64,000 bases of DNA from Acidobacteriota bacterium (GTDB lineage Bacteria; Acidobacteriota; Holophagae; Holophagales; Holophagaceae): positions 124,001 to 188,000 of the forward strand of contig JACQZU010000003.1 of NCBI GenBank assembly GCA_016213735.1, written 5' to 3'. The first letter of the stretch is position 1, and each line of letters opens with the position of its first letter. The notes beneath the pieces are model-generated. The model was given only the letters and a program-made list of their open reading frames with translations. It made no database searches and was not told the origin of the DNA. The position numbers were made by a program, and so were the translations under genes. This document shows, in pieces, positions 41,662-50,320 of the stretch.

Positions 41662-42309
41662 ATGGATCAGTCCGAGGTCGACGCCCTCCTGAAATCCTCG
41701 GGAGGCAAGACGAAGAAGGGAGGCTCCAAGCCCGCGTCGGCCCCGGCGACGGCCAAGGCTCCCGCCGCCTCGGAGGCCGTCGCTCCCCCTGCCCCGGTCG
41801 CCCAAACGGCCCCCCCTCCCGCGACCGGAGAGGTGAAGGCGGACCCGGAGGGTCAGGTCATCAGGGAAATCGATGCGGTCACGGAGGTGACCGAGCGGGA
41901 AACCAACAAGGTCATGGACCAGCTGGATCTCATCGGAGACCTGGTGGCTCGCCAGCAGGCCCTCATCACCGAGATCCTCGCCAATCCCGGCTCCCAGGAC
42001 CCTTCCATCCACCAGGCCATCAATCAGGTGATGGGGGCGGCCAAGGAGATCCAGGGGAAGGTCTTCGAGGCCATGGATCTCCTGCAATTCCAGGACATCA
42101 CTCGCCAGAAGCTGGAGCGAATCGTCTACCACCTGCGCCAGATCCACGACTACATCGTGGACCTCCTCGGCACGGGCCTGAAGAACGAAAAACCGGCCCC
42201 GTCCATCAGCCGGACGATCGTCCAGACCGGGACCACGCCTGACGAGCGGAAGGCCCACGCGGATTCGGTCGTCGAGGCCTTCCGGATGGGCGCCCAGGGG
42301 AAGGGCTGA
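41662..42309 (+). CDS. cheZ: CheZ-like CheY-P phosphatase with FliM-type N-terminal peptide
   Basis: 215 aa. It opens with MDQSEVDALLKSS, close to the CheY-binding peptide at the N terminus of FliM (SQxEIDALL). A low-complexity Ala/Pro linker (about 14-60) follows, then a long helical domain. The CheZ active-site helix is LLQFQDITRQKLERI with D145 and Q149, the D-x3-Q pair used to dephosphorylate CheY-P. Classical CheZ binds CheY through a C-terminal peptide; here a FliM-like peptide is at the other end. Function inferred from motifs and the adjacent cheY. Confidence 0.75.
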   Translation: MDQSEVDALLKSSGGKTKKGGSKPASAPATAKAPAASEAVAPPAPVAQTAPPPATGEVKADPEGQVIREIDAVTEVTERETNKVMDQLDLIGDLVARQQALITEILANPGSQDPSIHQAINQVMGAAKEIQGKVFEAMDLLQFQDITRQKLERIVYHLRQIHDYIVDLLGTGLKNEKPAPSISRTIVQTGTTPDERKAHADSVVEAFRMGAQGKG

Positions 42310-42313
42310 GGCC

Positions 42314-43831
42314 ATGCCCGCCGAAGCCACGACCCGCAGCGTCGAGGACCTCGTGCCCTCGGGGCAGCTCGTGACCTTCGCCCTGGACGGGGTGGAATTC
42401 GGACTGGACATCGATCGCGTCCAGGAGATCACCACCCGCAGCGAGATCACCCCAGTACCCGGGGCGCCCAGCTTCGTGCTCGGCGTCATCAATTTGCGGG
42501 GCCAGATCATTCCGGTCCTGGACAGCCGCCAGCGATTTCACCTCCAGCCCGCGCCGCCCTCCAACCGGACCAGGATCATCATCCTGAACCTCGCCGGGGA
42601 GCCCACGGGCCTCCAGGTGGACGCCGTCGCCGAGGTGGTCAAGCTGGACGACTTTCAGCTGCGGGACACGCCCCCCCTCGTGGCGGGGATCCGGAGCGAA
42701 TACCTGGCCGGAATGGTGACCGCCGGGAACCGCCTCATCACCCTCATTGCCCTGGACCGGATCCTGGACAGCGCGGAATTCGCCCAGCGGGAGGCTCTGG
42801 CCAAGGAGTCGAGCCGGAGCCTGGAGTTCGCCCACGGAGAGGTGGAGCTCGAGGGTGACGAGGAAGAGGTGGACGGGCGAGGCTTCGTCACCTTCAGCCT
42901 GGGGGAGGAATCCTTCGGGATCGGCCTTGCCCATGTGGAAGAGATCGTGAACCTGCCCCAGGTCACGAAGGTCCCCGACTCCCCGGTTTACGTTCTGGGA
43001 GTGATCTGCGTGCGGGACCAGGTGATGCCGCTCCTGGACCTCACCCAGATCCTGAACGTGAAGGGCGGGGGCGAGAATCCCAAGGAGATGGTGATTCTTC
43101 TGAGCTTTGAGAACGCGCGCCTGGGCATCGTCGTGGACGGAATCCAGGAGATCATCCGGGTCCGGGAGGAGGAGATCCTGCCCCCGCCCCAGACCCTCAG
43201 CGAGCCTGAAAAGCAGCAACTGGAAGGCATCGTGGTCCAGAGCGACCGGATGGTCAGCCTCCTGAAGGTGCTTCACATCCTGGACCGGGAGGACCACCAG
43301 AAGCTCGCCAACCTGAGCACCTCCCTGGCGGTCACCACGCAGGCCGAGCAGGTCGAAAGCCACGACCTGCCCATGGTGGTCTTCAGCCTCGGGGAGGAAT
43401 CCTATGGACTCCGGCTCCAGGAGGTCCGCGAAGTCATCATGGTGGGGCAGATCACCCCCGTGCCACGGGCCCCCGAATTCGTCGAAGGGGTGCTGAACCT
43501 GCGGGGCGAGATCATGCCGGTCCTGGATCTCCGGACCCGCTTCGGGCTTCAACGCCAGGCTCGGACGGCCCAGTCAAGAATCCTCATCACCCCCATCGAG
43601 GGCGTCTCCACCGGCCTGGTGGTGGATTCGGTGCAGGAAGTCAGCTCCGTGGACGACCGGCGCCTCGAGGATCCCCCCCGGGTCACGGCGGTGGGAGCCA
43701 ACGCCTACATCCAGAAGGTGGCCCGCACCGAGAAGGGGATGACCTTCCTGCTGGACCTCTCGAATCTGTTGAACGACAGGGAGGGCCGGCAACTCCAGAA
43801 TTTCTCCGGCCGCAGGAGGAGCGATCCATGA
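42314..43831 (+). CDS. Triple-CheW-domain coupling protein
   Basis: 505 aa made of three CheW domains at about 15-155, 185-320 and 370-495, each with a F-x-L-x-x-x-x-[FY]-G-[LI] start (FALDGVEFGLDIDRVQEI, FSLGEESFGIGLAHVEEI, FSLGEESYGLRLQEVREV) and the LRGxIxPVLDLR-type element (INLRGQIIPVLD, ICVRDQVMPLLD, LNLRGEIMPVLD). The second lacks the usual NLRG. CheW couples receptors to CheA; three in one chain may bridge rings in the array. Overlaps cheA by four bases. Confidence 0.9.
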   Translation: MPAEATTRSVEDLVPSGQLVTFALDGVEFGLDIDRVQEITTRSEITPVPGAPSFVLGVINLRGQIIPVLDSRQRFHLQPAPPSNRTRIIILNLAGEPTGLQVDAVAEVVKLDDFQLRDTPPLVAGIRSEYLAGMVTAGNRLITLIALDRILDSAEFAQREALAKESSRSLEFAHGEVELEGDEEEVDGRGFVTFSLGEESFGIGLAHVEEIVNLPQVTKVPDSPVYVLGVICVRDQVMPLLDLTQILNVKGGGENPKEMVILLSFENARLGIVVDGIQEIIRVREEEILPPPQTLSEPEKQQLEGIVVQSDRMVSLLKVLHILDREDHQKLANLSTSLAVTTQAEQVESHDLPMVVFSLGEESYGLRLQEVREVIMVGQITPVPRAPEFVEGVLNLRGEIMPVLDLRTRFGLQRQARTAQSRILITPIEGVSTGLVVDSVQEVSSVDDRRLEDPPRVTAVGANAYIQKVARTEKGMTFLLDLSNLLNDREGRQLQNFSGRRRSDP

Positions 43832-45975
43832 GCGGCCTGCCCCTGGACGATCCCAGCTTCTACGAAGATTTCCTCGTGGAGGCGGGCGAGCACTTCGAAC
43901 TCATTGAACAGAATTTCCTGGCCCTGGAGGAGCACCCCGGGGACCTCGACGTGCTCAACGCCATCTTCCGCAGTGTTCACACCATCAAGGGTGCCTCAGG
44001 GTTCCTGGGTCTCAACAAGGTCCAGGCCCTCGCCCACGTTGGAGAAAACATCCTGGACGACCTGCGGAAGGGCCGGATGAGCCTGCGTCCGGAGGTGATG
44101 GAACTGCTCTTCGAAACCACGGACACCCTCAAGGTCCTGGTGGAAGACGTGGGACGGACCATCCGGAAAAGCGGGGAGCCCGCGGACCCGGACACTTCGG
44201 AACTCTGCCGGCGCCTGGAGGCGCTCAAGGGGAGCGGGGCTGCCGGACCGGCAATCCCTCCGGCGACCCAGGCTGCGCCCACCGATCTTCCCGGGGGACT
44301 CGAGGCCCTTGACCCCGGAACCCGGTCCGCCATCCGAACCGCCCTGGCCGAGGGGGGGCCCCTCCTGGTCGTCCAGGCGGAGTTCCAGCCCGGGATGCTC
44401 CGAACCGCCTTCGGCCCCGCGGGCCTGCTTCCGACGGCGGGACTGGTGGGGAACCTGGTTCACGTGGCCAGCCCTGTCCGGGGGGAACCCACGCTGGAGA
44501 CCTTCGAGCCGGAGAGCGTGTACCTGGACATGGTCCTGGTCATTCGCCCCTCGGAAGGCTTGGCCCGGATCAAGCAACTGTTCTCTGGGTTCCAGAATGT
44601 GACCTTCACTTTCCACCCCCTTGGCATGGAAGGAGGTCCCGAGCCCCAGGCGGCGCTCCCCGAGGCCCCGGCGGTCGAGGCGACCCCGCGCGAGGGGGGG
44701 GGGTCGCCGTCGACCGCCGATCCTGGCGGACGGAAGGCTCCGGAACGGGGCCCGGAAAAGGGGACCTCCGACACCATCCGGGTCAGCCAGGCCAAGCTGG
44801 ACGGCTTCATGAACACGGTGGCGGAGCTGATCATCAGCAAGACCATGATCAGCCACCTGGTGGAGCGCCTCGCCGCGGAGTCTCGGGGGGGGCGGGTGGA
44901 GCCTCTGGCCAAGGAACTGAACCAGGCCAGCGCGTACCTGGACCAGGTGAGCAAGGAGGTCCAGGCCGCGGTGCTCGGCATTCGGATGGTGCCCATCCGG
45001 ACCATCTTCTCCAAGTTTCCCAGGATGATCCGGGACTTGGCGAAATCCAGCGGGAAGAAGATCGAACTCCAGATCTTCGGCGAGGATACCGAGATCGACA
45101 AGAGCCTCATCGAGGAGCTGGGGGATCCCCTCATCCACCTGATCCGCAATGCGGCGGACCATGGCGTGGAGATGCCCGAGGCGCGGGCCAGGGCGGGGAA
45201 GAACGAGACGGGGACCGTGGTCCTGCGAGCCCGGCACGAGGGTGACAGCGTGATCGTGGAGATCGAGGACGACGGCAAGGGGATCGACCCCGGCGTGATG
45301 CGGGCCAAGGCGGTGGAGAAGGGTCTCATCTCCGTGGAGCGGGCGGACGCGATGTCGGACGAGGAGGCCCGCGAGCTGGTCTTTCTTCCCGGGTTTTCCA
45401 CCGCGAAGGAGGTGTCCGACATCTCGGGCCGCGGCGTGGGCATGGATGTGGTCCGGAGCAATGTCCGGAAACTCAACGGAAATGTGAGCATCCAGAGTGC
45501 GGTGGGAAAGGGGAGCATCTTCACCCTGCGGCTGCCCCTGACCCTGGCGATCATCGATGCGCTGCTCATGCGGGCCGGGGGCCAGGTCTTCGCGCTGCCT
45601 GGAACCAGCGTGGAAGAGACGATTCTTGTTCCTCCAGCCACGGTGGCCAGCCTGACCCGCCGCCAGGCCATCAATCTCCGGGGCGAAGTGCTCGGGGTGA
45701 CCCGCCTGGGAGACCTGCTGCGATTCGACGCGGAGGCCGGCGGCCCCCAGGAGGGAGAGGAACTGCCCGTGGTCGTGGTCTCCTCCTCCGGGCGGAGGAT
45801 GGGCCTCATCGTGGACGCTTTCCTCCGCCGGCAGGAGGTGGTCATCAAACCCCTCGCACCCTACCTGGCCAGCCTTCCGGGAATCAGCGGTGCGAGCATC
45901 ATGGGCGACGGGGGCGTGGTGCTGATCCTGGACCCCTCCGAACTCATGGCCTTGGCCACGGAGCACAGCGCGTGA
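43828..45975 (+). CDS. cheA: Chemotaxis histidine kinase CheA
   Basis: 715 aa. Hpt domain about 1-115 with phospho-histidine H51 (SVHTIKGASGFLG). Residues about 150-275 form an extra, poorly conserved domain in the place of P2. Then come the dimerisation helices (VSQAKLDGFMNTVAELIISKT), the kinase domain (HLIRNAADHGVEMPEAR, DDGKGIDPGVM, GRGVGMDVVRSN) and a C-terminal CheW-like P5 domain (LRGEVLGVTRLGDLLRFD). All catalytic boxes are intact. Phosphorylates CheY and CheB; translationally coupled to both neighbours. Confidence 0.95.
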   Translation: MSGLPLDDPSFYEDFLVEAGEHFELIEQNFLALEEHPGDLDVLNAIFRSVHTIKGASGFLGLNKVQALAHVGENILDDLRKGRMSLRPEVMELLFETTDTLKVLVEDVGRTIRKSGEPADPDTSELCRRLEALKGSGAAGPAIPPATQAAPTDLPGGLEALDPGTRSAIRTALAEGGPLLVVQAEFQPGMLRTAFGPAGLLPTAGLVGNLVHVASPVRGEPTLETFEPESVYLDMVLVIRPSEGLARIKQLFSGFQNVTFTFHPLGMEGGPEPQAALPEAPAVEATPREGGGSPSTADPGGRKAPERGPEKGTSDTIRVSQAKLDGFMNTVAELIISKTMISHLVERLAAESRGGRVEPLAKELNQASAYLDQVSKEVQAAVLGIRMVPIRTIFSKFPRMIRDLAKSSGKKIELQIFGEDTEIDKSLIEELGDPLIHLIRNAADHGVEMPEARARAGKNETGTVVLRARHEGDSVIVEIEDDGKGIDPGVMRAKAVEKGLISVERADAMSDEEARELVFLPGFSTAKEVSDISGRGVGMDVVRSNVRKLNGNVSIQSAVGKGSIFTLRLPLTLAIIDALLMRAGGQVFALPGTSVEETILVPPATVASLTRRQAINLRGEVLGVTRLGDLLRFDAEAGGPQEGEELPVVVVSSSGRRMGLIVDAFLRRQEVVIKPLAPYLASLPGISGASIMGDGGVVLILDPSELMALATEHSA

Positions 45976-46883
45976 ATCCTGTCGCCGCTGAACCCTCGGT
46001 CGGCGCCGCCCGGCAGGGCCCCCGGGAGCAGGTGCTGGCCTTCGGCCTGGGGGACCGTTCCTTCGGGATTCCCCTGGCCCAGGTGGCGGAGATCCAGCCC
46101 TTCCAGACCCTGAGGCGCATGCCCCACATGCCCCGGGGCGTGGAGGGTCTGCTGGACCTGAGGGGCCAGGTCATCCCGGTTGTGAACCTCCGAACCCGGC
46201 TCGGGTTCCCCCCCCGGGAGGACACCGCGGGCTCGGTGGTGCTGGTGGTGGAGGTCGCCTCCCTCCGGACGGGGTTGCTTGTGGACGCGGTGCACGGGGT
46301 GATCCGCCGCTCCCAGGGTCAGCTTGTTCCCCCCAGCCGGATCCTCGACGGCCCCGACGGGGGCTGGGTCACCGGATTCCTGGTGCTGGGAGATCGGATC
46401 CTCTCCCTCCTGGACCCCGTCCGGGCTGCCAGCCCCGCCAAACAACTCGGGCGGAGCTCCGTCCGCGTGGAGACCCTGGACCTCGAGACGCGCCTCGACG
46501 AGGATCTTCAGCGCCTCCTGGCCATGGCTCCCCCGCGGGCCGAAGGTGGGGGCCGCATCATTCCCCAGATCGAGACGGCCATCTCCCACACCGAGGAGGA
46601 GATGGCCAAGGTCCTGGAACGGGTGGAGGGCATGCTGGAGAACACCGACCAGCTGTACATGAGCCTCGGCAGGCTGAAGCAGGAGGCCGCCATGGGGCAC
46701 CTCAAAGGGGAGGAGGTACGGGTGGCCGAGCTGGACAAGCTGGCCACCCTGATCCAGGAGGAAGTCTTCCGGACCCTGCAACTGTGTCAGTTCCAGGACA
46801 TCGCCCGGCAGAAGCTGGAGCGGGTCCTGCGGCACATTCAGGGCCTCCAGGGGCTGGTGGGGAAGCGCCTCAGGGAGGAATGA
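45972..46883 (+). CDS. CheW-CheZ fusion protein
   Basis: 303 aa, GTG start overlapping the cheA stop (GTGA). Residues about 18-155 are a CheW domain (VLAFGLGDRSFGIPLAQVAEI, LLDLRGQVIPVVNLRTRLG). From about 195 a long helical part matches the neighbouring CheZ-like protein and contains LCQFQDIARQKLERVLRHI, with D276 and Q280 as the D-x3-Q phosphatase pair. So a coupling domain and a CheY-P phosphatase share one chain, which would place the phosphatase at the kinase array. I do not know this fusion as a standard architecture. Confidence 0.8.
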   Translation: MNPVAAEPSVGAARQGPREQVLAFGLGDRSFGIPLAQVAEIQPFQTLRRMPHMPRGVEGLLDLRGQVIPVVNLRTRLGFPPREDTAGSVVLVVEVASLRTGLLVDAVHGVIRRSQGQLVPPSRILDGPDGGWVTGFLVLGDRILSLLDPVRAASPAKQLGRSSVRVETLDLETRLDEDLQRLLAMAPPRAEGGGRIIPQIETAISHTEEEMAKVLERVEGMLENTDQLYMSLGRLKQEAAMGHLKGEEVRVAELDKLATLIQEEVFRTLQLCQFQDIARQKLERVLRHIQGLQGLVGKRLREE

Positions 46884-46973
46884 CGCGGTGCCCGGGGAGC
46901 CCCCGGGGACGGGTCCATCCTTTGGAATGAGCCCGGGCCTGGGCAGAATGGAGGATTGAACCTGGAGCCTCCT

Positions 46974-48272
46974 GTGTCCTCACCGCTCGTGGAAGTCCGT
47001 CAACTCAGGGACCGCATCGGTCAGATCGTCACGGTGCGGGGCTGGGTTCGAAATGCCCGGACCAGCAAAACGCGCTTCATCGAGCTGCGGGACGGCTCCG
47101 GATTCATCCAGTGCGTCGCCGGGGCGGAGGTCTGCGACCCCGAGAGCTACGAAATGGCAGGGCGACTCACCCAGGAATGTGCCCTGGCCGCGACGGGGCT
47201 TGTCCAGACCCACCCCCGGAGCGGGGCGCCTGAACTGCTCGTGCAGCACCTGGAACTGCTGGGAGAGAGCCGGGACTTCCCCATCACTCCCAAGGAGCAC
47301 GGCATCGAATTCCTCATGGAGAAGCGCCACCTGTGGCTCCGCTCCAAACGCCAATGGGCCATCCTGCGGATTCGCCACGCCATCGCGAAGGCCATCCGCG
47401 ACTTCTTCGACGGGGAGGGCTTCACCCTGCTGGACGCCCCGATCTTGACCCCCTCCGCCTGCGAGGGAACCAGCACGCTTTTCGCCACCGAGTACTTCCA
47501 CGAGGGCCAGGCCTTCCTCAGCCAGAGCGGGCAGCTCTACCAGGAGCCGGGCCTTGCGGCCTTCGGGAAGACCTACTGCTTCGGGCCGACCTTCCGGGCG
47601 GAGAAGAGCAAGACCCGGCGGCACCTGACCGAATTCTGGATGGTGGAGCCTGAGGTGGCCTTTGCCCACCTCGAGGACGTGATGGTCCTGGGGGAACGGA
47701 TGATGAAGTCCATCCTCGAGCGGGTTCTGGAGACGAAGCGGGAAGAGTTGAGCGTGCTCGAGCGGGACCTGGGTCCGCTTGAGTCGGCCCTCTCCGTGGA
47801 ATACGCCCGGATGACATACACCGACGCGGTGGCCCGCTTGCGGGAGCTCGGGTCGGACATCCAGTGGGGAGAGGATTTCGGCAACGACGACGAAACCATC
47901 CTGATGAACGCCATGGACCGCCCCCTCTGGGTTCACCGCTTCCCCAAGGCCTTCAAGGCCTTTTACATGGAGCCCGATCCGGAGGACGACCGCCTGGCGC
48001 TGGGGGCCGACCTCCTGGCCCCGGAGGGCTACGGAGAAGTCATCGGCGGCGGAGAGCGGGCCAGCAGCCTGGACTATCTTCTTGGGCAGATTTCCCACCA
48101 TGGCCTGAACCGTGCGGACTATGAGTGGTACCTGGACGTCCGCAGGTACGGAGGCGTCCCTCATGCCGGCTTCGGCCTGGGCCTGGAGCGCGCGGTGGCG
48201 TGGATTTGCAAGCTGCCCCATGTTCGTGAAACCGCGCCCTACCCCCGGATGATGGGCACCCTCCGTCCCTGA
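46974..48272 (+). CDS. asnS: Asparaginyl-tRNA synthetase
   Basis: 432 aa from GTG 46974 (GGAG six bases before); a TTG at 46956 has its ribosome binding site too close. N-terminal OB anticodon domain (IVTVRGWVRNARTSKTRFIEL). Class II core: motif 2 FGPTFRAEKSKTRRHLTEFWM and motif 3 GFGLGLERAVAWICKLPHVR. The insert and the FRAEKS...TEFWM wording fit AsnRS rather than AspRS. Direct Asn-tRNA charging, parallel to GlnRS in this window. Confidence 0.93.
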   Translation: MSSPLVEVRQLRDRIGQIVTVRGWVRNARTSKTRFIELRDGSGFIQCVAGAEVCDPESYEMAGRLTQECALAATGLVQTHPRSGAPELLVQHLELLGESRDFPITPKEHGIEFLMEKRHLWLRSKRQWAILRIRHAIAKAIRDFFDGEGFTLLDAPILTPSACEGTSTLFATEYFHEGQAFLSQSGQLYQEPGLAAFGKTYCFGPTFRAEKSKTRRHLTEFWMVEPEVAFAHLEDVMVLGERMMKSILERVLETKREELSVLERDLGPLESALSVEYARMTYTDAVARLRELGSDIQWGEDFGNDDETILMNAMDRPLWVHRFPKAFKAFYMEPDPEDDRLALGADLLAPEGYGEVIGGGERASSLDYLLGQISHHGLNRADYEWYLDVRRYGGVPHAGFGLGLERAVAWICKLPHVRETAPYPRMMGTLRP

Positions 48273-48330
48273 GCCCCCGGGGAGGGCCGCTCCCGCCGCG
48301 CCCCTGAAGGGCGTTTGGTCGCGGGTGGGG

Positions 48331-48527
48331 GGGCCCAGGCGGGGCAGCCGCCGTTTGCCCCCAGGGAAGGAAACCCGAGCGCGGCTGGGCCGGGCGAGGG
48401 TGCGGGGTGTGGGGGCCCAGGCGGGGCAGCCGCCGTTTGCCCCCAGGGAAGGAAACCCGAGCGCGGCTGGGCCGGGCGAGGGTGCGGGGTGTGGGGGCCC
48501 AGGCGGCGCAGCCGCCGTTTGCCCCCA
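48331..48527. repeat. 82-bp tandem direct repeat, 2.4 copies
   Basis: Unit starts at 48331, 48413 and 48495 (spacing exactly 82). Copies 1 and 2 are almost identical; the third stops after about 33 bases and has small changes. Each full unit has inverted pairs GGCCCAG...CTGGGCC and GGGGCA...TGCCCC, so it can fold as RNA or ssDNA. It lies between asnS and the convergent DUF493 gene, in the gene-free stretch 48273-48534. No spacer variation, so not CRISPR. Apparent proline-rich ORFs through it are by-products. Confidence 0.85.
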
Positions 48528-48534
48528 CGGAGAA

Positions 48535-48849
48535 TCAAAGTTGCATCACGTAACCCGGGAGCTTTGTGAAGCCCTCGCGGAGCGTGAGTTCGCTGGCCGG
48601 ATCGGGAAGGGTCACCCAGAAGGTGAAACTGACATAGGGACCCCGGCAGTTCGCCTGGTGGCGGCCCTCCCCATGGTCTCCGGGACCCAGGTGCAGCCGC
48701 AGGAGCTCGGCGATCATTTCGGGCAGGAGCTCCTCCCGCCGCCCGATGATCTTGAGCGGGACGGATTGGGGCCAAGTCTGGTCCGGGCGGGGACAGGCGT
48801 CCATGCCCCGAGGATGCCCCGGGGTCCCGAGGTTGAAAAGTGCCTTCAC
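48535..48849 (-). CDS. DUF493 (YbeD-like) small protein
   Basis: 104 aa, GTG start at 48849 (an ATG at 48804 is an alternative giving about 89 aa, close to the family's usual length). The DUF493 pattern is visible: VPLKIIGRREELLPEMIAEL, CRGPYVSFTFWVTLPDPASE and REGFTKLPGYVMQL. The domain has a ferredoxin-like fold resembling ACT domains; YbeD of E. coli is its model but its role is unsettled. No obvious lipoate genes nearby. Stop codon abuts the 82-bp repeat region. Confidence 0.72.
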   Translation of the reverse strand: MKALFNLGTPGHPRGMDACPRPDQTWPQSVPLKIIGRREELLPEMIAELLRLHLGPGDHGEGRHQANCRGPYVSFTFWVTLPDPASELTLREGFTKLPGYVMQL

Positions 48850-49039
48850 CCAGAAGCTCTTGCGAGGCCTCGTTCAACTCGTCCGGCGGAGAAGGGTGGA
48901 GGTTGGAAAATGTCATCATGAGACCCTGGTCCTGGGCCTGCCGGGCTGCCGCCCGCGGCCCAAGCTGTCAGTTGGCCTCTGGCGGTTATCTGAAATCCAG
49001 CTTACTTTCTCCCTACCTTCACCTGATCGGAGCACCCCC

Positions 49040-49765
49040 ATGACGCCTCAGTCGTCGCCAGGCGAAGGGTTCGAGGGAGCCATTCGCGGCCTCGGCCTTT
49101 CGGATGTCATCCAATTCAACGTCCAGAACCGCTTCACGGGATGCCTGGCCGTGCAGAATGGGGATCTCCGTGGGCTCCTGTTCTTCCGGGAGGGGGCCAT
49201 CGTCCACGCGGAACATGGCAACCAGAAGGGCGAGGAAGCCTTCTACGACATCCTGAACTGGCCCGCCGGGCGTTTCGGCCTCCAGCCGGGTCTGTCCACA
49301 CCCCACAGCACCATCCAGAAGTCGTGGCAGCACCTCCTCTTGGACGCAACCCGCGTGATGGATGAACAACGAGCCGGCCGAGCCAAACTGACCCAGGAGG
49401 TGCCCCCCATGCCCCAGGATTCTGGTTCAAAGCCTGCCCGGCCCTCGGACATCATCGACCGGGTCAAGGGGGTCCCTGGAGTCCTGTTCACCGTGCTGCA
49501 GACCAAGGACGGCACCCGGGTCGGCGACCACAGCTTCGAAGGCGAGGTCCTCTCGGGCATGGCCACCTTCCTGACCATGCTGGCAGGCCAGCTGGCGACG
49601 GTCTTCCAGGCGGGAGAACTCTTGTCCGCGGTGGTTCAAGGGAGCTCCCAGCACCTTCTCCTGTTCGCCTCCAAGAACCACCACCTTTGCGTCCTGGCCA
49701 GTGCTTCGAGCCAGGCGGGGGCCGTGGAGGCTGAGATCCGCCGGGTCCTGTCCTGGTACCGCTGA
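49040..49765 (+). CDS. DUF4388 and roadblock/LC7-domain protein
   Basis: 241 aa from ATG 49040. Residues about 5-110 are DUF4388 (IRGLGLSDVIQFNVQNRFTGCLAV, LLFFREGAIVHAEHGNQKGEEAFYDIL), common in gliding and signalling proteins. About 130-241 is a roadblock/LC7 domain (IDRVKGVPGVLFTVLQTKDG, LLLFASKNHHLCVLAS). Such pairs regulate small Ras-like GTPases (MglA/MglB type), but no GTPase gene is in the window. Probably in one transcript with the next roadblock gene 17 bp on. Confidence 0.8.
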   Translation: MTPQSSPGEGFEGAIRGLGLSDVIQFNVQNRFTGCLAVQNGDLRGLLFFREGAIVHAEHGNQKGEEAFYDILNWPAGRFGLQPGLSTPHSTIQKSWQHLLLDATRVMDEQRAGRAKLTQEVPPMPQDSGSKPARPSDIIDRVKGVPGVLFTVLQTKDGTRVGDHSFEGEVLSGMATFLTMLAGQLATVFQAGELLSAVVQGSSQHLLLFASKNHHLCVLASASSQAGAVEAEIRRVLSWYR

Positions 49766-49782
49766 AGCCTCGAGGTCAAGCC

Positions 49783-50277
49783 ATGAAGACCGTTCTTGAG
49801 CAGTTGAACGCCCTCCAGGGAGTGGTGGGGTGCATGGTGTTCGACCCTGAGGGCAGGGTCCTGGGCCACGCCTTCCCCCCGATCTTCGATGCCGAGGCCC
49901 TGCGGGGGGCGGCCGCCTTCTTGGCCAACGGGGCGGCAGGACTCGAGACCGCCACCGGGAAAATCGGCACCATGGACCTCCGATTCGGGGAATCCCGCAT
50001 GGTGGTCCGCCCCATCACCGGGGCCACCCTCTTCATGCTTTGCACGTCCCAGGCCAATCTGCAATTCCTGAACATTTCCGTGGCCGTGGCCATCCCCAAG
50101 CTCGAAAAACTCGCGGCGGCGGTTCCTCCCCCCGCCCCGGCCGCTTCACGTCCGACCCCGGCCGCCGCCAAGCCTCCGACCCCGGCGGGTCCGGAGGGGA
50201 AGGGCGAGGAACTCAAGGGGTTCGAGAAGGCCTTCCTGAAGATGGACACCTGGCTGCGGAAACAGTCGGGGGAATGA
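49783..50277 (+). CDS. Roadblock/LC7-like protein with acidic-basic tail
   Basis: 164 aa. N-terminal 105 residues look like a roadblock/LC7 domain (VLEQLNALQGVVGCMVFDPEGRV, FMLCTSQANLQFLNISVAVA). An alanine/proline linker (about 115-138) leads to a basic amphipathic helix (LKGFEKAFLKMDTWLRKQ), possibly a docking site. It may form a heterodimer with the roadblock domain of the preceding gene. Function inferred from family only. Confidence 0.72.
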   Translation: MKTVLEQLNALQGVVGCMVFDPEGRVLGHAFPPIFDAEALRGAAAFLANGAAGLETATGKIGTMDLRFGESRMVVRPITGATLFMLCTSQANLQFLNISVAVAIPKLEKLAAAVPPPAPAASRPTPAAAKPPTPAGPEGKGEELKGFEKAFLKMDTWLRKQSGE

Positions 50278-50320
50278 ACCGTCCGCCGTCCCGGCACCTG
50301 GAGGGGCGCCTCGGGGGCCC

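Noticed and set aside
48331-48527. CRISPR array
   Set aside because: The 82-bp units are directly adjacent with no variable spacers, and no cas gene is present.
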